Below, piece by piece: positions 16,277 to 25,307 of a stretch of DNA of 64,000 nt. The notes under the pieces were generated by a model. That model made no database searches and was not told the origin of the DNA. It saw only the letters and a program-made list of their open reading frames with translations. The stretch covers positions 62,001-126,000 of the forward strand of contig JAEPQH010000009.1 of the NCBI GenBank assembly GCA_017640605.1, read 5' to 3'. This DNA is from Balneolaceae bacterium. Its GTDB lineage: Bacteria > Bacteroidota > Rhodothermia > Balneolales > Balneolaceae. Numbering within the stretch: position 1 is the first letter of the stretch; every line of letters begins with the position of its first letter. The position numbers and the translations under genes are program-made.

Positions 16277-17473
16277 TTAATCACCAGATTTCACATATTG
16301 ATTTGGTGACATCCCCATCTGTTTCTTGAATGCTCGATTAAAGGTTGATTTAGAATTGAATCCGGCGTCGATGGCGAGTGCCAACAACGTTTTAGTTTCC
16401 AATTCTCCGGCATCAATGTGCGAGATAACTTCCTGCACTCTGTATTGATTTACCCAATCGTTAAAGTTCACCCCAAAGCCTTTGTTCACAATGGTTGAAA
16501 TTTGTTTTGGATGAGTCCCAATCTGCTCTGCAATATCTGAAATTGATAACTGTGGGTTTTTAAACAACTGCTTTTCGCTCATAAGAAACACTAGATCATC
16601 TTTCGATTCTTGGGAAATATCATCCTGCTCCTTTGCTTCCGCTAATTTTACTTGATCTGCTGTTGCTGAAAATTCTAAAAGCTGATTCACTATAACACGA
16701 TCGTCAAATTGATTTGGCGCAATAAGCTGAATTTTTAACGCATGGATATAACCTCTAAATCCGATGTAAATATAAAGCACTGAAAAACAGAAATAGTACC
16801 AGAATTTATTACCAAACTCGCCCCACTCGGGATTCAGAATAAAAAACAATACCCGTAGCAGTAGTACTATCAGAAAAGCCACTAAAAAGTGCTGTACCCA
16901 GTTTACTACCAATTCATCTGCGAAGCTAATCGAGTCGTACAATGCTCGTTTATATTTTTGATAGTAGTTTATACTCAACACTAAATAAGCCACCATCGAA
17001 AATAAGCCCGCCCACTGATACCAAGGATCTAAATCCATATCCTTGCCATCGGCGTAGAAATAGTAATCACTTTGAATAACTACATCGTTTACAAACACTA
17101 CTAACATAGCCAAATTGTAGAGTATAGCCGGCAAAAAGTGATAAAATAAATCTGTGGAATTCGTTTGATTTGGGGAGAGCAACGATCGCAGGTAAAAATA
17201 TATAACCGGGCCAATCAGAAACAGCTGCTGAAAGGGGAGGTAAAATAGAATGTTCCGGGTAGATTCCTGTGCATACCATCCCGCATATCCCAGCATGAAT
17301 GGCGCGATGTACATCATACATAAAAGAATGAAGCATATTAACCATTTTGTGCTATTTCTTGCCTCTTCTCTGTGATTCCAATACAAGATTACTGATAAGA
17401 TGCCTCCGTTCAGGAAGAAGAAAAGTAACAGCGAACTGTAATCGTTAAAGCTGAATGGGATAAAATCGAACAA
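16277..17473 (-). CDS. Membrane-anchored AraC-family transcriptional regulator
   Basis: 398 residues. The N-terminal half carries about seven hydrophobic helices (LLLFFFLNGGILSVILYW onwards). The C-terminal 100 residues are an AraC double helix-turn-helix: ISDIAEQIGTHPKQIS and LLALAIDAGFNSKSTFNRAF, then KKQMGMSPNQY. Such 7TM-AraC proteins are common in Bacteroidota and sense envelope or periplasmic signals. The start is a TTG at 17473. No ATG precedes the first membrane helix in frame, so the exact start is uncertain. It is 84 bases upstream of the hydrolase gene on the same strand and may regulate it. Confidence 0.85.
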   Translation of the reverse strand: MFDFIPFSFNDYSSLLLFFFLNGGILSVILYWNHREEARNSTKWLICFILLCMMYIAPFMLGYAGWYAQESTRNILFYLPFQQLFLIGPVIYFYLRSLLSPNQTNSTDLFYHFLPAILYNLAMLVVFVNDVVIQSDYYFYADGKDMDLDPWYQWAGLFSMVAYLVLSINYYQKYKRALYDSISFADELVVNWVQHFLVAFLIVLLLRVLFFILNPEWGEFGNKFWYYFCFSVLYIYIGFRGYIHALKIQLIAPNQFDDRVIVNQLLEFSATADQVKLAEAKEQDDISQESKDDLVFLMSEKQLFKNPQLSISDIAEQIGTHPKQISTIVNKGFGVNFNDWVNQYRVQEVISHIDAGELETKTLLALAIDAGFNSKSTFNRAFKKQMGMSPNQYVKSGD

Positions 17474-17548
17474 AACGTAATGTGGGTTAGTAGCTGTCTC
17501 CTTTACTGAAAGTATGGTAAATGTTTCGAATCGACTTGATTAGTTTTA

Positions 17549-18391
17549 AAAAAATAGCTCCAACACAGAGCATTGGAGCTAGAATTAGAATTTGGTAGTC
17601 ATTCCTTAGTAAGCAGGATTCTATAGCCCTTAAATAGCCTTAGATCCCGGCTTGCGCTGCGGGATGACAACCTCAAAGCAAATCTTAATAGAATGTATGT
17701 TGGTGCTACATGAATTACGCTATCCATAACAATCGTCATTCTTGCGTAAGTAGGAATCTAAAGTCCTCAAATAACCATAGATCCCGGCATTCGCCGCGGG
17801 ATGAATAGTTAAGTTGAATGATCATTGAAATAAACAATCTTAAAGCTCCAACACAGAGCATTGGAGCTAGAATTAGAATTTGGTAGTCATTCCTGCATAG
17901 CATGCAATCCGAAGATTTATCGCAGGGATGGCAGGAATCTATAGCCCTTAAATAGCTTCAGATCCCGGCATGCGCTGCGGGATGACTTCTTCAAAGCAAA
18001 ATATTGTACAACTCTGTAGGTGCAATTCATGAACTGCAATATCCACAACAACCGTCATTCCTGCGTAGCATGCAGTCCGAAGATTTATTAAAGGGGTGGC
18101 AGGATTCTATAGCTCTTAAATAGCCAAAGATCCCGGCTTGCGCTGCGGGATGACTTCTTCAAAGCAAATCTTAATAGAGTGTATGTAGGTGCAACATGAA
18201 TTGCGCTATCCATAACAAAAGTCATTCCTGCGTAAATAAGAATCTGTAGTCCTCAAATAACTATAGATCCCGGCATGCGCTGCGGGATGACCAGTTACGG
18301 TGAATGATCATTGAAATAAACAATCTTAAAGCTTCAATGCAGAGCATTGGAGCTAGAGAAAATCCTAGATCCCCGCCTTCGCGGGGATGAC
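17549..18391. repeat. Array of palindromic repeats with conserved spacers
   Basis: No gene is seen between 17474 and 18400. This stretch holds five copies of the GTCATTCC...GGGATGAC element: 17598-17668 and 17735-17804 (short, about 70 bases), 17886-17986 and 18054-18154 (long, about 101) and 18221-18291 (short). A minimal core hairpin (GATCCCCGCCTTCGCGGGGA) lies at 18369-18388. Spacers after copies 1, 3 and 4 are homologous to each other (AAAGCAAATCTTAATAGA-like starts). Three AGCTCCAA...TTGGAGCT hairpins (17556-17580, about 17835-17859, 18333-18356) punctuate the array, and TGATCATTGAAATAAACAATC precedes the second and third. Confidence 0.9.
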
Positions 18392-18400
18392 TAAATGATA

Positions 18401-20665
18401 TCAATTCGAAAATGCGTATTGCTCTAAATACGCGTCTGCATGCTCGGGCTGTAAATGTTCAACCATATAGCGCGTTCTGATTTTACGATAATGCTGTCCG
18501 TGAGCACCTCGAATTCCATGACGATTGCCCGGATAGAACATCACATCGAAATCTTTATCGGCGCGGATTAGTGCATCAATGAGCATAATGCTGTTTTGGG
18601 GATGCACGTTGTTATCGATGGTTCCATGAATGATCATAAGATTTCCTTTCAGATTATCCGCATAGGTCATTGCAGAGCCCTCATCATAGCCGGCCTTATT
18701 TCGCTGTGGAGTATCCATATATCGCTCGGTGTAGATCGTATCGTAACTTCTCCAATCGGTAACCGGAGCGCCTGATACGCCGGCATGGAATAAATCGGGG
18801 TAGCGTAGCATCAACATTGCTGTGGCATATCCACCATAAGAGTGACCATAAACGCCCACGCGATTTTCATCGGCATAATCGCGCTTAGTTACTTCCTTAA
18901 TTACTTGGGCATAATCATCGATTTCGTAGGTGCCTAACTTTTTGTAATGCAAGGTCGCGAATTCCTTACCACGATTTCCGGAACCACGGTAATTCGCACG
19001 AACCACGATAAAACCAAGTTGAGCTAATTGCTGATATCCATCCGCATTTTTGTAAGTGCTCGTTACATCTTGGTATTCCGGTCCACCGTACAATGGCAAT
19101 ACCACCGGGTAGGACTTATTCGGATCAAAATCGACCGGCTTGTAAATAGTAGCAACCAGATCGTGTTTTCCATCCGCCGATTTGAAAATCATCAGTTCCG
19201 GTTTTTCCAGGTTATTTTCCACCACTTTTTCAACGTTGGTGCTAAGCAATGTCCTGATCTCTTTACCATCCGCTTTATGTAAGGTTGCTTCGTAGGGATG
19301 GTCAAAGCCGGTAAACAAGTCGGTATAATATTCTGCGGCATCGTTCATACTGATAGAATGTCGGCCCGGACGCTCAGTTAATTGCTTTTTATTCGATCCG
19401 TCCATATCCACCACATAAAAATGGCTCTCCAATCCCATATTGGAGTACGCGGTGTAATACACCTTGCCTTTCTTCTCATCTACATTAATGATTCCCCCCA
19501 CCGGATTTTCACCCGTTGTAAGTTGGTTGATTAACGTGCCATCAAAGTTGTAATGGTAGATGTGATTGAAGCCACTTACTTCTGAAGTCCAGATGAAAGT
19601 CTCGCCATCTTCCAGTTGAATAAAATTATCGTGCAGACTGATGTAGGCATCTTCTTTTTCTTCAAAAATTGTTCGCACCGACTTCGAGCTCAAATCGTAA
19701 GAAAGAAATTCCAAGTGATTCTGTTGGCGATTAAATCGGCGGAAGGTCAGTTCTGAACCATCATTTTTCCAAACCGGGCGAACAATGTAATTATCAGCGT
19801 GGCTGTTCGTTGGCACTTCTTCAATCTCGCCCGATGCTAAATCCACGATAAAAAGCTTCAATGTCGGATTTTCTTCCCCAGCTTTCGGATAACGCATTAG
19901 TTCCAAACCGGTTTCGAATTCAAGCTCGTGAATCACCGGATATTGAAATACCTCTACTTCGTTGTATTGCAAATAAGCAATCTTGGAATCATCGGGAGAA
20001 AACCAATAGGCGTCTCGCTCACCAAATTCTTCAGGATACACCCAGCTTGGTCGCCCATTCATTTGCTCCTCGCTTCCAACGGTTAATCGGGTTTCTTCTC
20101 CGGTTGCCGTATCCACCAAATAAAGATCATATCCTTTTACGTGTGCAAATTTTGAGTAATCATGCGAGTAGGTTCCATTCCAAAGCTGCGAAGCTTCCAT
20201 ATTACGCATCAGCTCATCGGTGTATTGGGCACGCTCCACTTCCGGTTTGATGAGCTTTCTCATTTTGCGACCATCTAATTCAAACACAAAATCCGTTCCA
20301 TCCACCGTGAAAAAGATCGCCTCATCATCCATCACAAAATCAAAATCAGAGAATGGATATGTATCCACATCACTTTCGGTTAGCTCATTATATTGATTAA
20401 TAATGGCTGATTTGGTTCTTCGATTGAATAAGCGCGATTTCTTTTCGTTGGCCGGGTTTACTTTATAAAATTCAATCGACCCATCTTCATTTTCTTCCAC
20501 TTCTAAATACCCCATATCACCCGGTAGCCAAGGCAAGGCGGGTTGACCATCGTATTGGATAAAACCGGGGGAGTTCATTTCGTTGTATAACTCAATTCCC
20601 GTTAATTGCGCCGAAAGGTTGGCACTCACAATTAGCAACAAGGCTAAAATCGAACTCTTTTTCAT
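18401..20665 (-). CDS. Exported S9B dipeptidyl-peptidase IV-like protease
   Basis: 754 residues. It has a signal peptide (MKKSSILALLLIVSANLSAQ), a beta-propeller domain (about 50-480) and a C-terminal alpha/beta-hydrolase domain. The triad is visible: S609 in GHSYGG, D684 in HGTIDNNVH and H716 in GNRHGI. The WVYPEEFGER segment carries the Glu-Glu pair that anchors the substrate N-terminus in DPP-IV. It releases Xaa-Pro/Ala dipeptides in the periplasm, as expected for a peptide-degrading marine or soil bacterium. It stands alone, with the repeat array downstream and a divergent amidotransferase upstream. Confidence 0.92.
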   Translation of the reverse strand: MKKSSILALLLIVSANLSAQLTGIELYNEMNSPGFIQYDGQPALPWLPGDMGYLEVEENEDGSIEFYKVNPANEKKSRLFNRRTKSAIINQYNELTESDVDTYPFSDFDFVMDDEAIFFTVDGTDFVFELDGRKMRKLIKPEVERAQYTDELMRNMEASQLWNGTYSHDYSKFAHVKGYDLYLVDTATGEETRLTVGSEEQMNGRPSWVYPEEFGERDAYWFSPDDSKIAYLQYNEVEVFQYPVIHELEFETGLELMRYPKAGEENPTLKLFIVDLASGEIEEVPTNSHADNYIVRPVWKNDGSELTFRRFNRQQNHLEFLSYDLSSKSVRTIFEEKEDAYISLHDNFIQLEDGETFIWTSEVSGFNHIYHYNFDGTLINQLTTGENPVGGIINVDEKKGKVYYTAYSNMGLESHFYVVDMDGSNKKQLTERPGRHSISMNDAAEYYTDLFTGFDHPYEATLHKADGKEIRTLLSTNVEKVVENNLEKPELMIFKSADGKHDLVATIYKPVDFDPNKSYPVVLPLYGGPEYQDVTSTYKNADGYQQLAQLGFIVVRANYRGSGNRGKEFATLHYKKLGTYEIDDYAQVIKEVTKRDYADENRVGVYGHSYGGYATAMLMLRYPDLFHAGVSGAPVTDWRSYDTIYTERYMDTPQRNKAGYDEGSAMTYADNLKGNLMIIHGTIDNNVHPQNSIMLIDALIRADKDFDVMFYPGNRHGIRGAHGQHYRKIRTRYMVEHLQPEHADAYLEQYAFSN

Positions 20666-20768
20666 GCTTTTTGATCTATTTATTTTAAAAACTCAAAGAA
20701 GATAGAATACGCAACATCAACAAAGAAATTTTGTTAGTTAAAACGTGTTTTGGTTTTATCTTATTTGG

Positions 20769-21500
20769 ATGAAGCCTTTTTTACTCTTACAACATCGCTA
20801 TTTGGATGAAGCCTCTGATAATGAATACGAGGCCGTTCTTGATTACGGAAATCTCCAACCCAATGAGATTGTACGAATTCGTATGGATCAGCAAAGTATT
20901 GCTGACATCAATCCTTTGGACTATTCGGGTATAATTACCGGGGGCGGACCTGCAAACATCAGCGATTCTGAAGATGAAAAATCGGACGTTCAAAAGCGTT
21001 TTGAGTATGAATTAGCTGATTTATACCCAACCATTTTCGAGCATGATATTCCTTATCTCGGTATGTGCTACGGAATGGGCTCAATCACGCGCTATTTAGG
21101 CGGTGAAGTAGGAAAGGAAAAATACAGCGAACCTGTTGGTGCAGTTACCATCACAAAAAACCAGAAAGAAAAAGATCCTCTTCTTGATGGAATTCCGGAA
21201 ACATTCACTGCGCTAGCAGGACATAAAGAATCCTGCCAACAACTTCCTGATAAAGCTACGTTATTAGCCTCTTCCGAGCATTGCCCAGTGCAGATGATTC
21301 GTTGCAAAAACAATATTTATGCCACTCAATTTCATCCCGAACTAGATGTTGCTGGCATCACACTGCGCATAAAGGCGTATAAAAATCACGGTTATTTTGA
21401 TCCTGAAAAAGCCAATGAGTTAATAGATTCGCTCCAAGAAGTAGATGTTAATTACCCGCCGGTGATTTTGAGGAATTTTGTTGAGCGTTTTAAGACGTGA
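20769..21500 (+). CDS. Class I glutamine amidotransferase-like protein
   Basis: 243 residues from the ATG at 20769. A GTG at 20745 would add eight hydrophobic residues and looks less natural. The GATase fold is shown by GIITGGGPANI, the nucleophile C100 in YLGMCYGMG, and H189/E191 in ATQFHPEL. It resembles stand-alone GMP-synthase glutaminase-domain proteins (GuaA N-terminal type), but no synthetase partner lies nearby, so substrate and partner are unknown. The TGA stop lies inside the first unit of the GACGTGA tandem repeat. Confidence 0.85.
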   Translation: MKPFLLLQHRYLDEASDNEYEAVLDYGNLQPNEIVRIRMDQQSIADINPLDYSGIITGGGPANISDSEDEKSDVQKRFEYELADLYPTIFEHDIPYLGMCYGMGSITRYLGGEVGKEKYSEPVGAVTITKNQKEKDPLLDGIPETFTALAGHKESCQQLPDKATLLASSEHCPVQMIRCKNNIYATQFHPELDVAGITLRIKAYKNHGYFDPEKANELIDSLQEVDVNYPPVILRNFVERFKT

Positions 21501-21549
21501 GACGTGAGACGTGAGACGTGAGACGTGAGACGTGAGACGTGAGACGTGA
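21494..21549. repeat. Tandem repeat GACGTGA x8
   Basis: Eight perfect 7-base units. The first unit supplies the last codon (ACG) and the stop (TGA) of the amidotransferase gene. Later units are outside the frame, so changes in copy number would leave the protein intact. Confidence 0.95.
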
Positions 21550-21857
21550 GAAAAATTTGATACAGTTCATACAAAATCAAATTCCATTTAGTTTTTTTGA
21601 AGGCTTGCGACATTCTCCCCATTAGTGGAGAAGTCCAAAGGATAGTGGTTTGAGTGGCAAAAGACGTCATTGTAAAATGTGGATAACTAGTGTAAAGCTT
21701 GTTGAAAAGAACTCTAAACCAGCACTTTTTTTTCAATTATATTGCTTTGGTTGCTGTATGATGTAATTGTTGAAGGTAGTTTTAAACATCCTGTTTTTGA
21801 AGAAACTACTTGATCATTTTGATCTAGTATTTAACCCTAAACCAAAACCATTACTAT
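21550..21857. other. Intergenic stretch without a convincing gene
   Basis: It holds an imperfect palindrome, TTCTCC...GGAGAA (about 21613-21633), resembling common Bacteroidota intergenic repeats. AT-rich sequence follows that probably contains the promoter of the small ORF at 21858. I see nothing else in it. Confidence 0.5.
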
Positions 21858-22007
21858 ATGGCAAATAAACTGACTTGGGAACACCGTTTTCAAGTCTTAA
21901 AAACTGAAGGACGCTTTAAGCGTGTATACTGGTTAGTTCCAGTACGCAAAAGGCTCGAGCCTAGAACTAAAGTTCTTGACCCGAGCCAGTTGAATCTCTT
22001 CGATTGA
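21858..22007 (+). CDS. Unrecognised small basic protein (49 residues)
   Basis: An ATG-to-TGA ORF of 49 residues beginning MANKLTWEHRFQVLKTEG and ending DPSQLNLFD, rich in Arg/Lys with two Trp. It has no signal peptide or membrane segment. It is followed 34 bases later by a good terminator (22042-22074) and preceded by a long AT-rich leader, so the transcript is well bounded. This supports a real gene or a structured RNA with a short ORF. The family is not recognised. Basic, aromatic composition is compatible with nucleic-acid binding, but that is only a guess. Confidence 0.55.
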   Translation: MANKLTWEHRFQVLKTEGRFKRVYWLVPVRKRLEPRTKVLDPSQLNLFD

Positions 22008-22041
22008 CTAGACCTCAATTTAAAGAGAATGTATAATAGTG

Positions 22042-22074
22042 ATGCAGCTTGCAGAGATGCTTGCTGCATTTTTT
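22042..22074 (+). terminator. Rho-independent terminator after the 49-residue ORF
   Basis: ATGCAGC (22042-22048) pairs perfectly with GCTGCAT (22063-22069), followed by a run of six T. Confidence 0.85.
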
Positions 22075-22184
22075 ATAGTATTTAATTTAGTGCACAGTGA
22101 GGGTTATCGCAATTCAAATAATGCTAAATTTAAAAACTTTGTGCCTTAGTGCCTTTGTTCCTTTGCCCTTCTGATCCTGTATTC

Positions 22185-22991
22185 TTACACCATACTCACA
22201 ATCTCCACATTAACCAGTTCCCGCCCCAAAAATCGCTCGGCTAATTCCTGAAAGCGTTGCGGCTGATCGCTCACGAAGCATTGAAAATTACCGCCAGTGG
22301 TATTCGAAAGATTTCTATCTACAAGTTCCTGTTTCGCAGAGGCAGCAATCGATTCTGCCGAATCGATGATGTGAATATGCTCATCGTGTAAAAAAGTCTC
22401 GATTGATTTCTTGAACAACGGGTAATGGGTGCATCCCAAAATGAGGGCATCAATTCCTGAATCTTCAAATTCACCTAGGTATTCTTCAATCACTTTTTGG
22501 GCTATTTCGTTATCTGTCCAGCCCTCTTCAGCAAGTGGCACGAACATAGGGCAGGCTTTTAGTCGGACTTTCACATGTTGGTCAAGCTGTTTTATTGCCT
22601 TTGGATACGCTCCCGAATTCACCGTTGCCAGCGTACCAATCACTGCAACTTCATTGTGAGTTTTTAACGAGACTGCCTTTTCTGAACCGGAGGTGATAAC
22701 GTCGAGCACAGGTACATCTCCCGCCATCTCTATGATCTCTTTTTTTGCCGATGCCGATACAGTATTGCAAGCTACCAAAATCATTTTAACACCTCTGTCC
22801 AACAAAAAGCGGGTAATTTCAAGCGCATACTTACGCACTGTTTCCTGCGATTTTATACCATAAGGAACCCGCGCTGTATCTCCGAAATACAGAATGTCTT
22901 CGTTGGGTAACGCCTCCATAACTGCTTTTGCCACAGTGAGTCCGCCAATACCGGAGTCAAAAATTCCTATAGGTGCCGTCTGTTTTTTCAA
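22185..22991 (-). CDS. murI: Glutamate racemase
   Basis: 268 residues. It converts L- to D-glutamate for peptidoglycan. Motifs are IGIFDSGIGGLTV at the N-terminus, the first catalytic cysteine C75 in VACNTVSA, and the second, C187, in LGCTHYPL. The conserved IGIFDSG block begins at residue 8, so the start cannot be far downstream. The only in-frame candidate is a TTG at 22991. It stands alone, divergent from the TonB-receptor gene across about 110 bases. Confidence 0.93.
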   Translation of the reverse strand: MKKQTAPIGIFDSGIGGLTVAKAVMEALPNEDILYFGDTARVPYGIKSQETVRKYALEITRFLLDRGVKMILVACNTVSASAKKEIIEMAGDVPVLDVITSGSEKAVSLKTHNEVAVIGTLATVNSGAYPKAIKQLDQHVKVRLKACPMFVPLAEEGWTDNEIAQKVIEEYLGEFEDSGIDALILGCTHYPLFKKSIETFLHDEHIHIIDSAESIAASAKQELVDRNLSNTTGGNFQCFVSDQPQRFQELAERFLGRELVNVEIVSMV

Positions 22992-23100
22992 TACTTTTGT
23001 GAGAACTTATTTTTTGCAGGAAATGTATTCATTTCTCAATGCTTAATCATCGCAACTATTGCTTTGATGTTATTTATCCAACCGAACCCTTTTGTTCCGC

Positions 23101-25182
23101 ATGCGGCTCTTACTTTTAGTTTTTTTCCTTTTTTCAATATCTAACTCCCTTTTTGCCCAATTCGAACCCGACACTCTTCAGCGCCAAATAGATGAAATTG
23201 TAGTTGTTGGCTACGAAACCAATCGAAATATTCTGGAAACACCGGTGAGCGTGGCCTTAGTAAATCCACAAACCATAACCGGATTAGATGCTTCCAGCTT
23301 ATTGTTTGGGTTAAATACGATAGCCGGTGTTCGAATGGAAGAACGAGCTCCGGGCAGTTATCGAATTTCGCTACGGGGCAGCTCCCTTCGCTCTCCATTT
23401 GGAATTCGAAATGTGAAGGTGTATTGGAATGGAATTCCGTTTACAGAACCAACAGGTACTACTTTTTTGAATTTACTGGATGTCTGGAACATGCAATCCG
23501 TTGAAGTAATCAAAGGTCCGGCCGGAAGTTTGTATGGCGCCGGAAACGGTGGTGTGTTATTGATTAACAGCACACAACCTGTACTAACCGATCAATTAAG
23601 CAGTTCTTTTTCAATAGGATCATTTGGCAGTTATTCTATCCGGTTAGCCTATCATGATGCACTCGAAAATGGGGCCATCTCCTTCAAATACTCCAATCAA
23701 CAAAGCGATGGATACCGGGAGCAGTCTTATTTAGATCGTCGGGTTCTTGAGGTTTCCGGTGAAGTGGAATATGCTGAAGGGCGTTCAATAAATGCCAACG
23801 TGTTGTTTTCCGAGCTCAACTATGGTATCCCTGGAGGTTTAAACGCCGAGCAATTTGAAGCGAATCCTACTCAAGCTCGTCCCGGCAACCGTTTTGCATT
23901 AAGCAGTGTGGATGCTGATGCAAGCATTAAACACGAAGCCTTATTATTTGGACTAACCCACGATTATCAAATTACCGATCGATTCTCAAATACCGCTTCC
24001 GCCTATGGCACTTTAAGTGATTTCGAAAATCCATTCAATCTGGATTACAAAATCGACAGCCGAAAAAGTGGAGGTTTCCGAACGCAATATACTTATGATT
24101 TTATTGCGGGTAATAGTCCCTCGGAAATTAGTTTCGGCTCAGAATATCAGGCATCGAGTTATGCGTCACGGAATTTTGAAAATGATTCATCTAAGGTAGG
24201 AGCACTAAATTTTGATGATGAACTCAAAGTAAAAAGCACCTCCTTTTATGTGAGTTCACAGCTCGATATTGGCAATAGCTGGATACTAAACGCCGGAGCG
24301 AGTTTAAATCTGCTCCGTTACGATATTAAACGATTATTTAGTGCCGATGTGGATGAATACGGCAGTACCGGACAAACTACTATCAATTTTGATACTCAAT
24401 TTGTACCCCGCTTATCGATTGCAAAGAAACTTAGTAATACTATCACTGCATTTGGCGGCATTGGCTATGGTTTCTCACCTCCAACCATTGAAGAAGTGCG
24501 GACAAATGAGGGAAGTATAAACCGAGGTCTACAACCCGAAATTGGTACAAATTTTGAGCTTGGTATTCGCGGATATGCATTTTTAGGTCGATGGGGATTT
24601 GACGCCACTACCTTTTTCTATCGCTTAAACGACAGTATTGTACAACAAGAATCGGAACGTGGAACCACATTATTTCGAAATGCCGGAAGTACCAATCAGT
24701 TTGGTCTCGAACTTAATTCATCTATTCTTTTGATTGATGATCCCATGGCATTTTTCTCAAATATTGAATTAAAAACTGCCTACACCTTTAATGATTTCGA
24801 GTTTGATGACTATCAGACAGCGGACGGTGACTTCAGCGGTAACGATCTTACCGGAGTTGCACCCAATATATTAGTGAATACGCTACTCATCCAACAAAAA
24901 GATGGCTTTTATTCTACGCTAAGCCATACATTCAATGATGAAATTCCTCTGGAAGACGATAATTCGATCTATTCAGAATCTTACCAACTAGTGCAATTTA
25001 AGCTTGGATTGAAGCAGCGTGTAGCTGAAAAATTGAATTTCGATGTAGGTTTTGGCATCGATAATCTGCTGGATGAACAATACAGCCGCGGCTTTGATAT
25101 CAATGCGTTTGGCGGCCGTTACTTCCAACCGGCTCCCGAGCGGAATTGGTTTATTACAGTACGTTTGAGTTATGAACTGTAA
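23101..25182 (+). CDS. TonB-dependent outer-membrane receptor
   Basis: 693 residues from the ATG at 23101. A TTG nine bases upstream is less likely, because the ATG directly begins a signal peptide (MRLLLLVFFLFSISNSLFAQ). A TonB-box-like DEIVVVGY follows near residue 33. The plug domain has RISLRGSSLRSPFGIRNVKV, PVEVIKGP-like VEVIKGPAGSLYG and GNGGVLLINS. The barrel ends with the usual aromatic C-terminus (WFITVRLSYEL). The plug arrangement resembles siderophore/cobalamin receptors of the FecA/PupB type. The ligand is unknown. No SusD partner is present. Confidence 0.9.
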   Translation: MRLLLLVFFLFSISNSLFAQFEPDTLQRQIDEIVVVGYETNRNILETPVSVALVNPQTITGLDASSLLFGLNTIAGVRMEERAPGSYRISLRGSSLRSPFGIRNVKVYWNGIPFTEPTGTTFLNLLDVWNMQSVEVIKGPAGSLYGAGNGGVLLINSTQPVLTDQLSSSFSIGSFGSYSIRLAYHDALENGAISFKYSNQQSDGYREQSYLDRRVLEVSGEVEYAEGRSINANVLFSELNYGIPGGLNAEQFEANPTQARPGNRFALSSVDADASIKHEALLFGLTHDYQITDRFSNTASAYGTLSDFENPFNLDYKIDSRKSGGFRTQYTYDFIAGNSPSEISFGSEYQASSYASRNFENDSSKVGALNFDDELKVKSTSFYVSSQLDIGNSWILNAGASLNLLRYDIKRLFSADVDEYGSTGQTTINFDTQFVPRLSIAKKLSNTITAFGGIGYGFSPPTIEEVRTNEGSINRGLQPEIGTNFELGIRGYAFLGRWGFDATTFFYRLNDSIVQQESERGTTLFRNAGSTNQFGLELNSSILLIDDPMAFFSNIELKTAYTFNDFEFDDYQTADGDFSGNDLTGVAPNILVNTLLIQQKDGFYSTLSHTFNDEIPLEDDNSIYSESYQLVQFKLGLKQRVAEKLNFDVGFGIDNLLDEQYSRGFDINAFGGRYFQPAPERNWFITVRLSYEL

Positions 25183-25307
25183 ACTATTCCTATAGTTTTC
25201 ATTTACTGGCAAAAAGTATGGGATAACCCTATTCTACATCAGAGTAGAGAATTGATTTTGCTCGAATTGAATATTTCTAAATCTTTTAATGAGCCTTGAT
25301 TTATTAG

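Noticed and set aside
17549-18391. CRISPR array
   Set aside because: The spacers are homologous to one another and too long, the repeats are palindromic and of two lengths, and no cas gene is present.
21494-21549. CRISPR or origin iterons in the GACGTGA block
   Set aside because: Units are contiguous without spacers and no replication gene is near.
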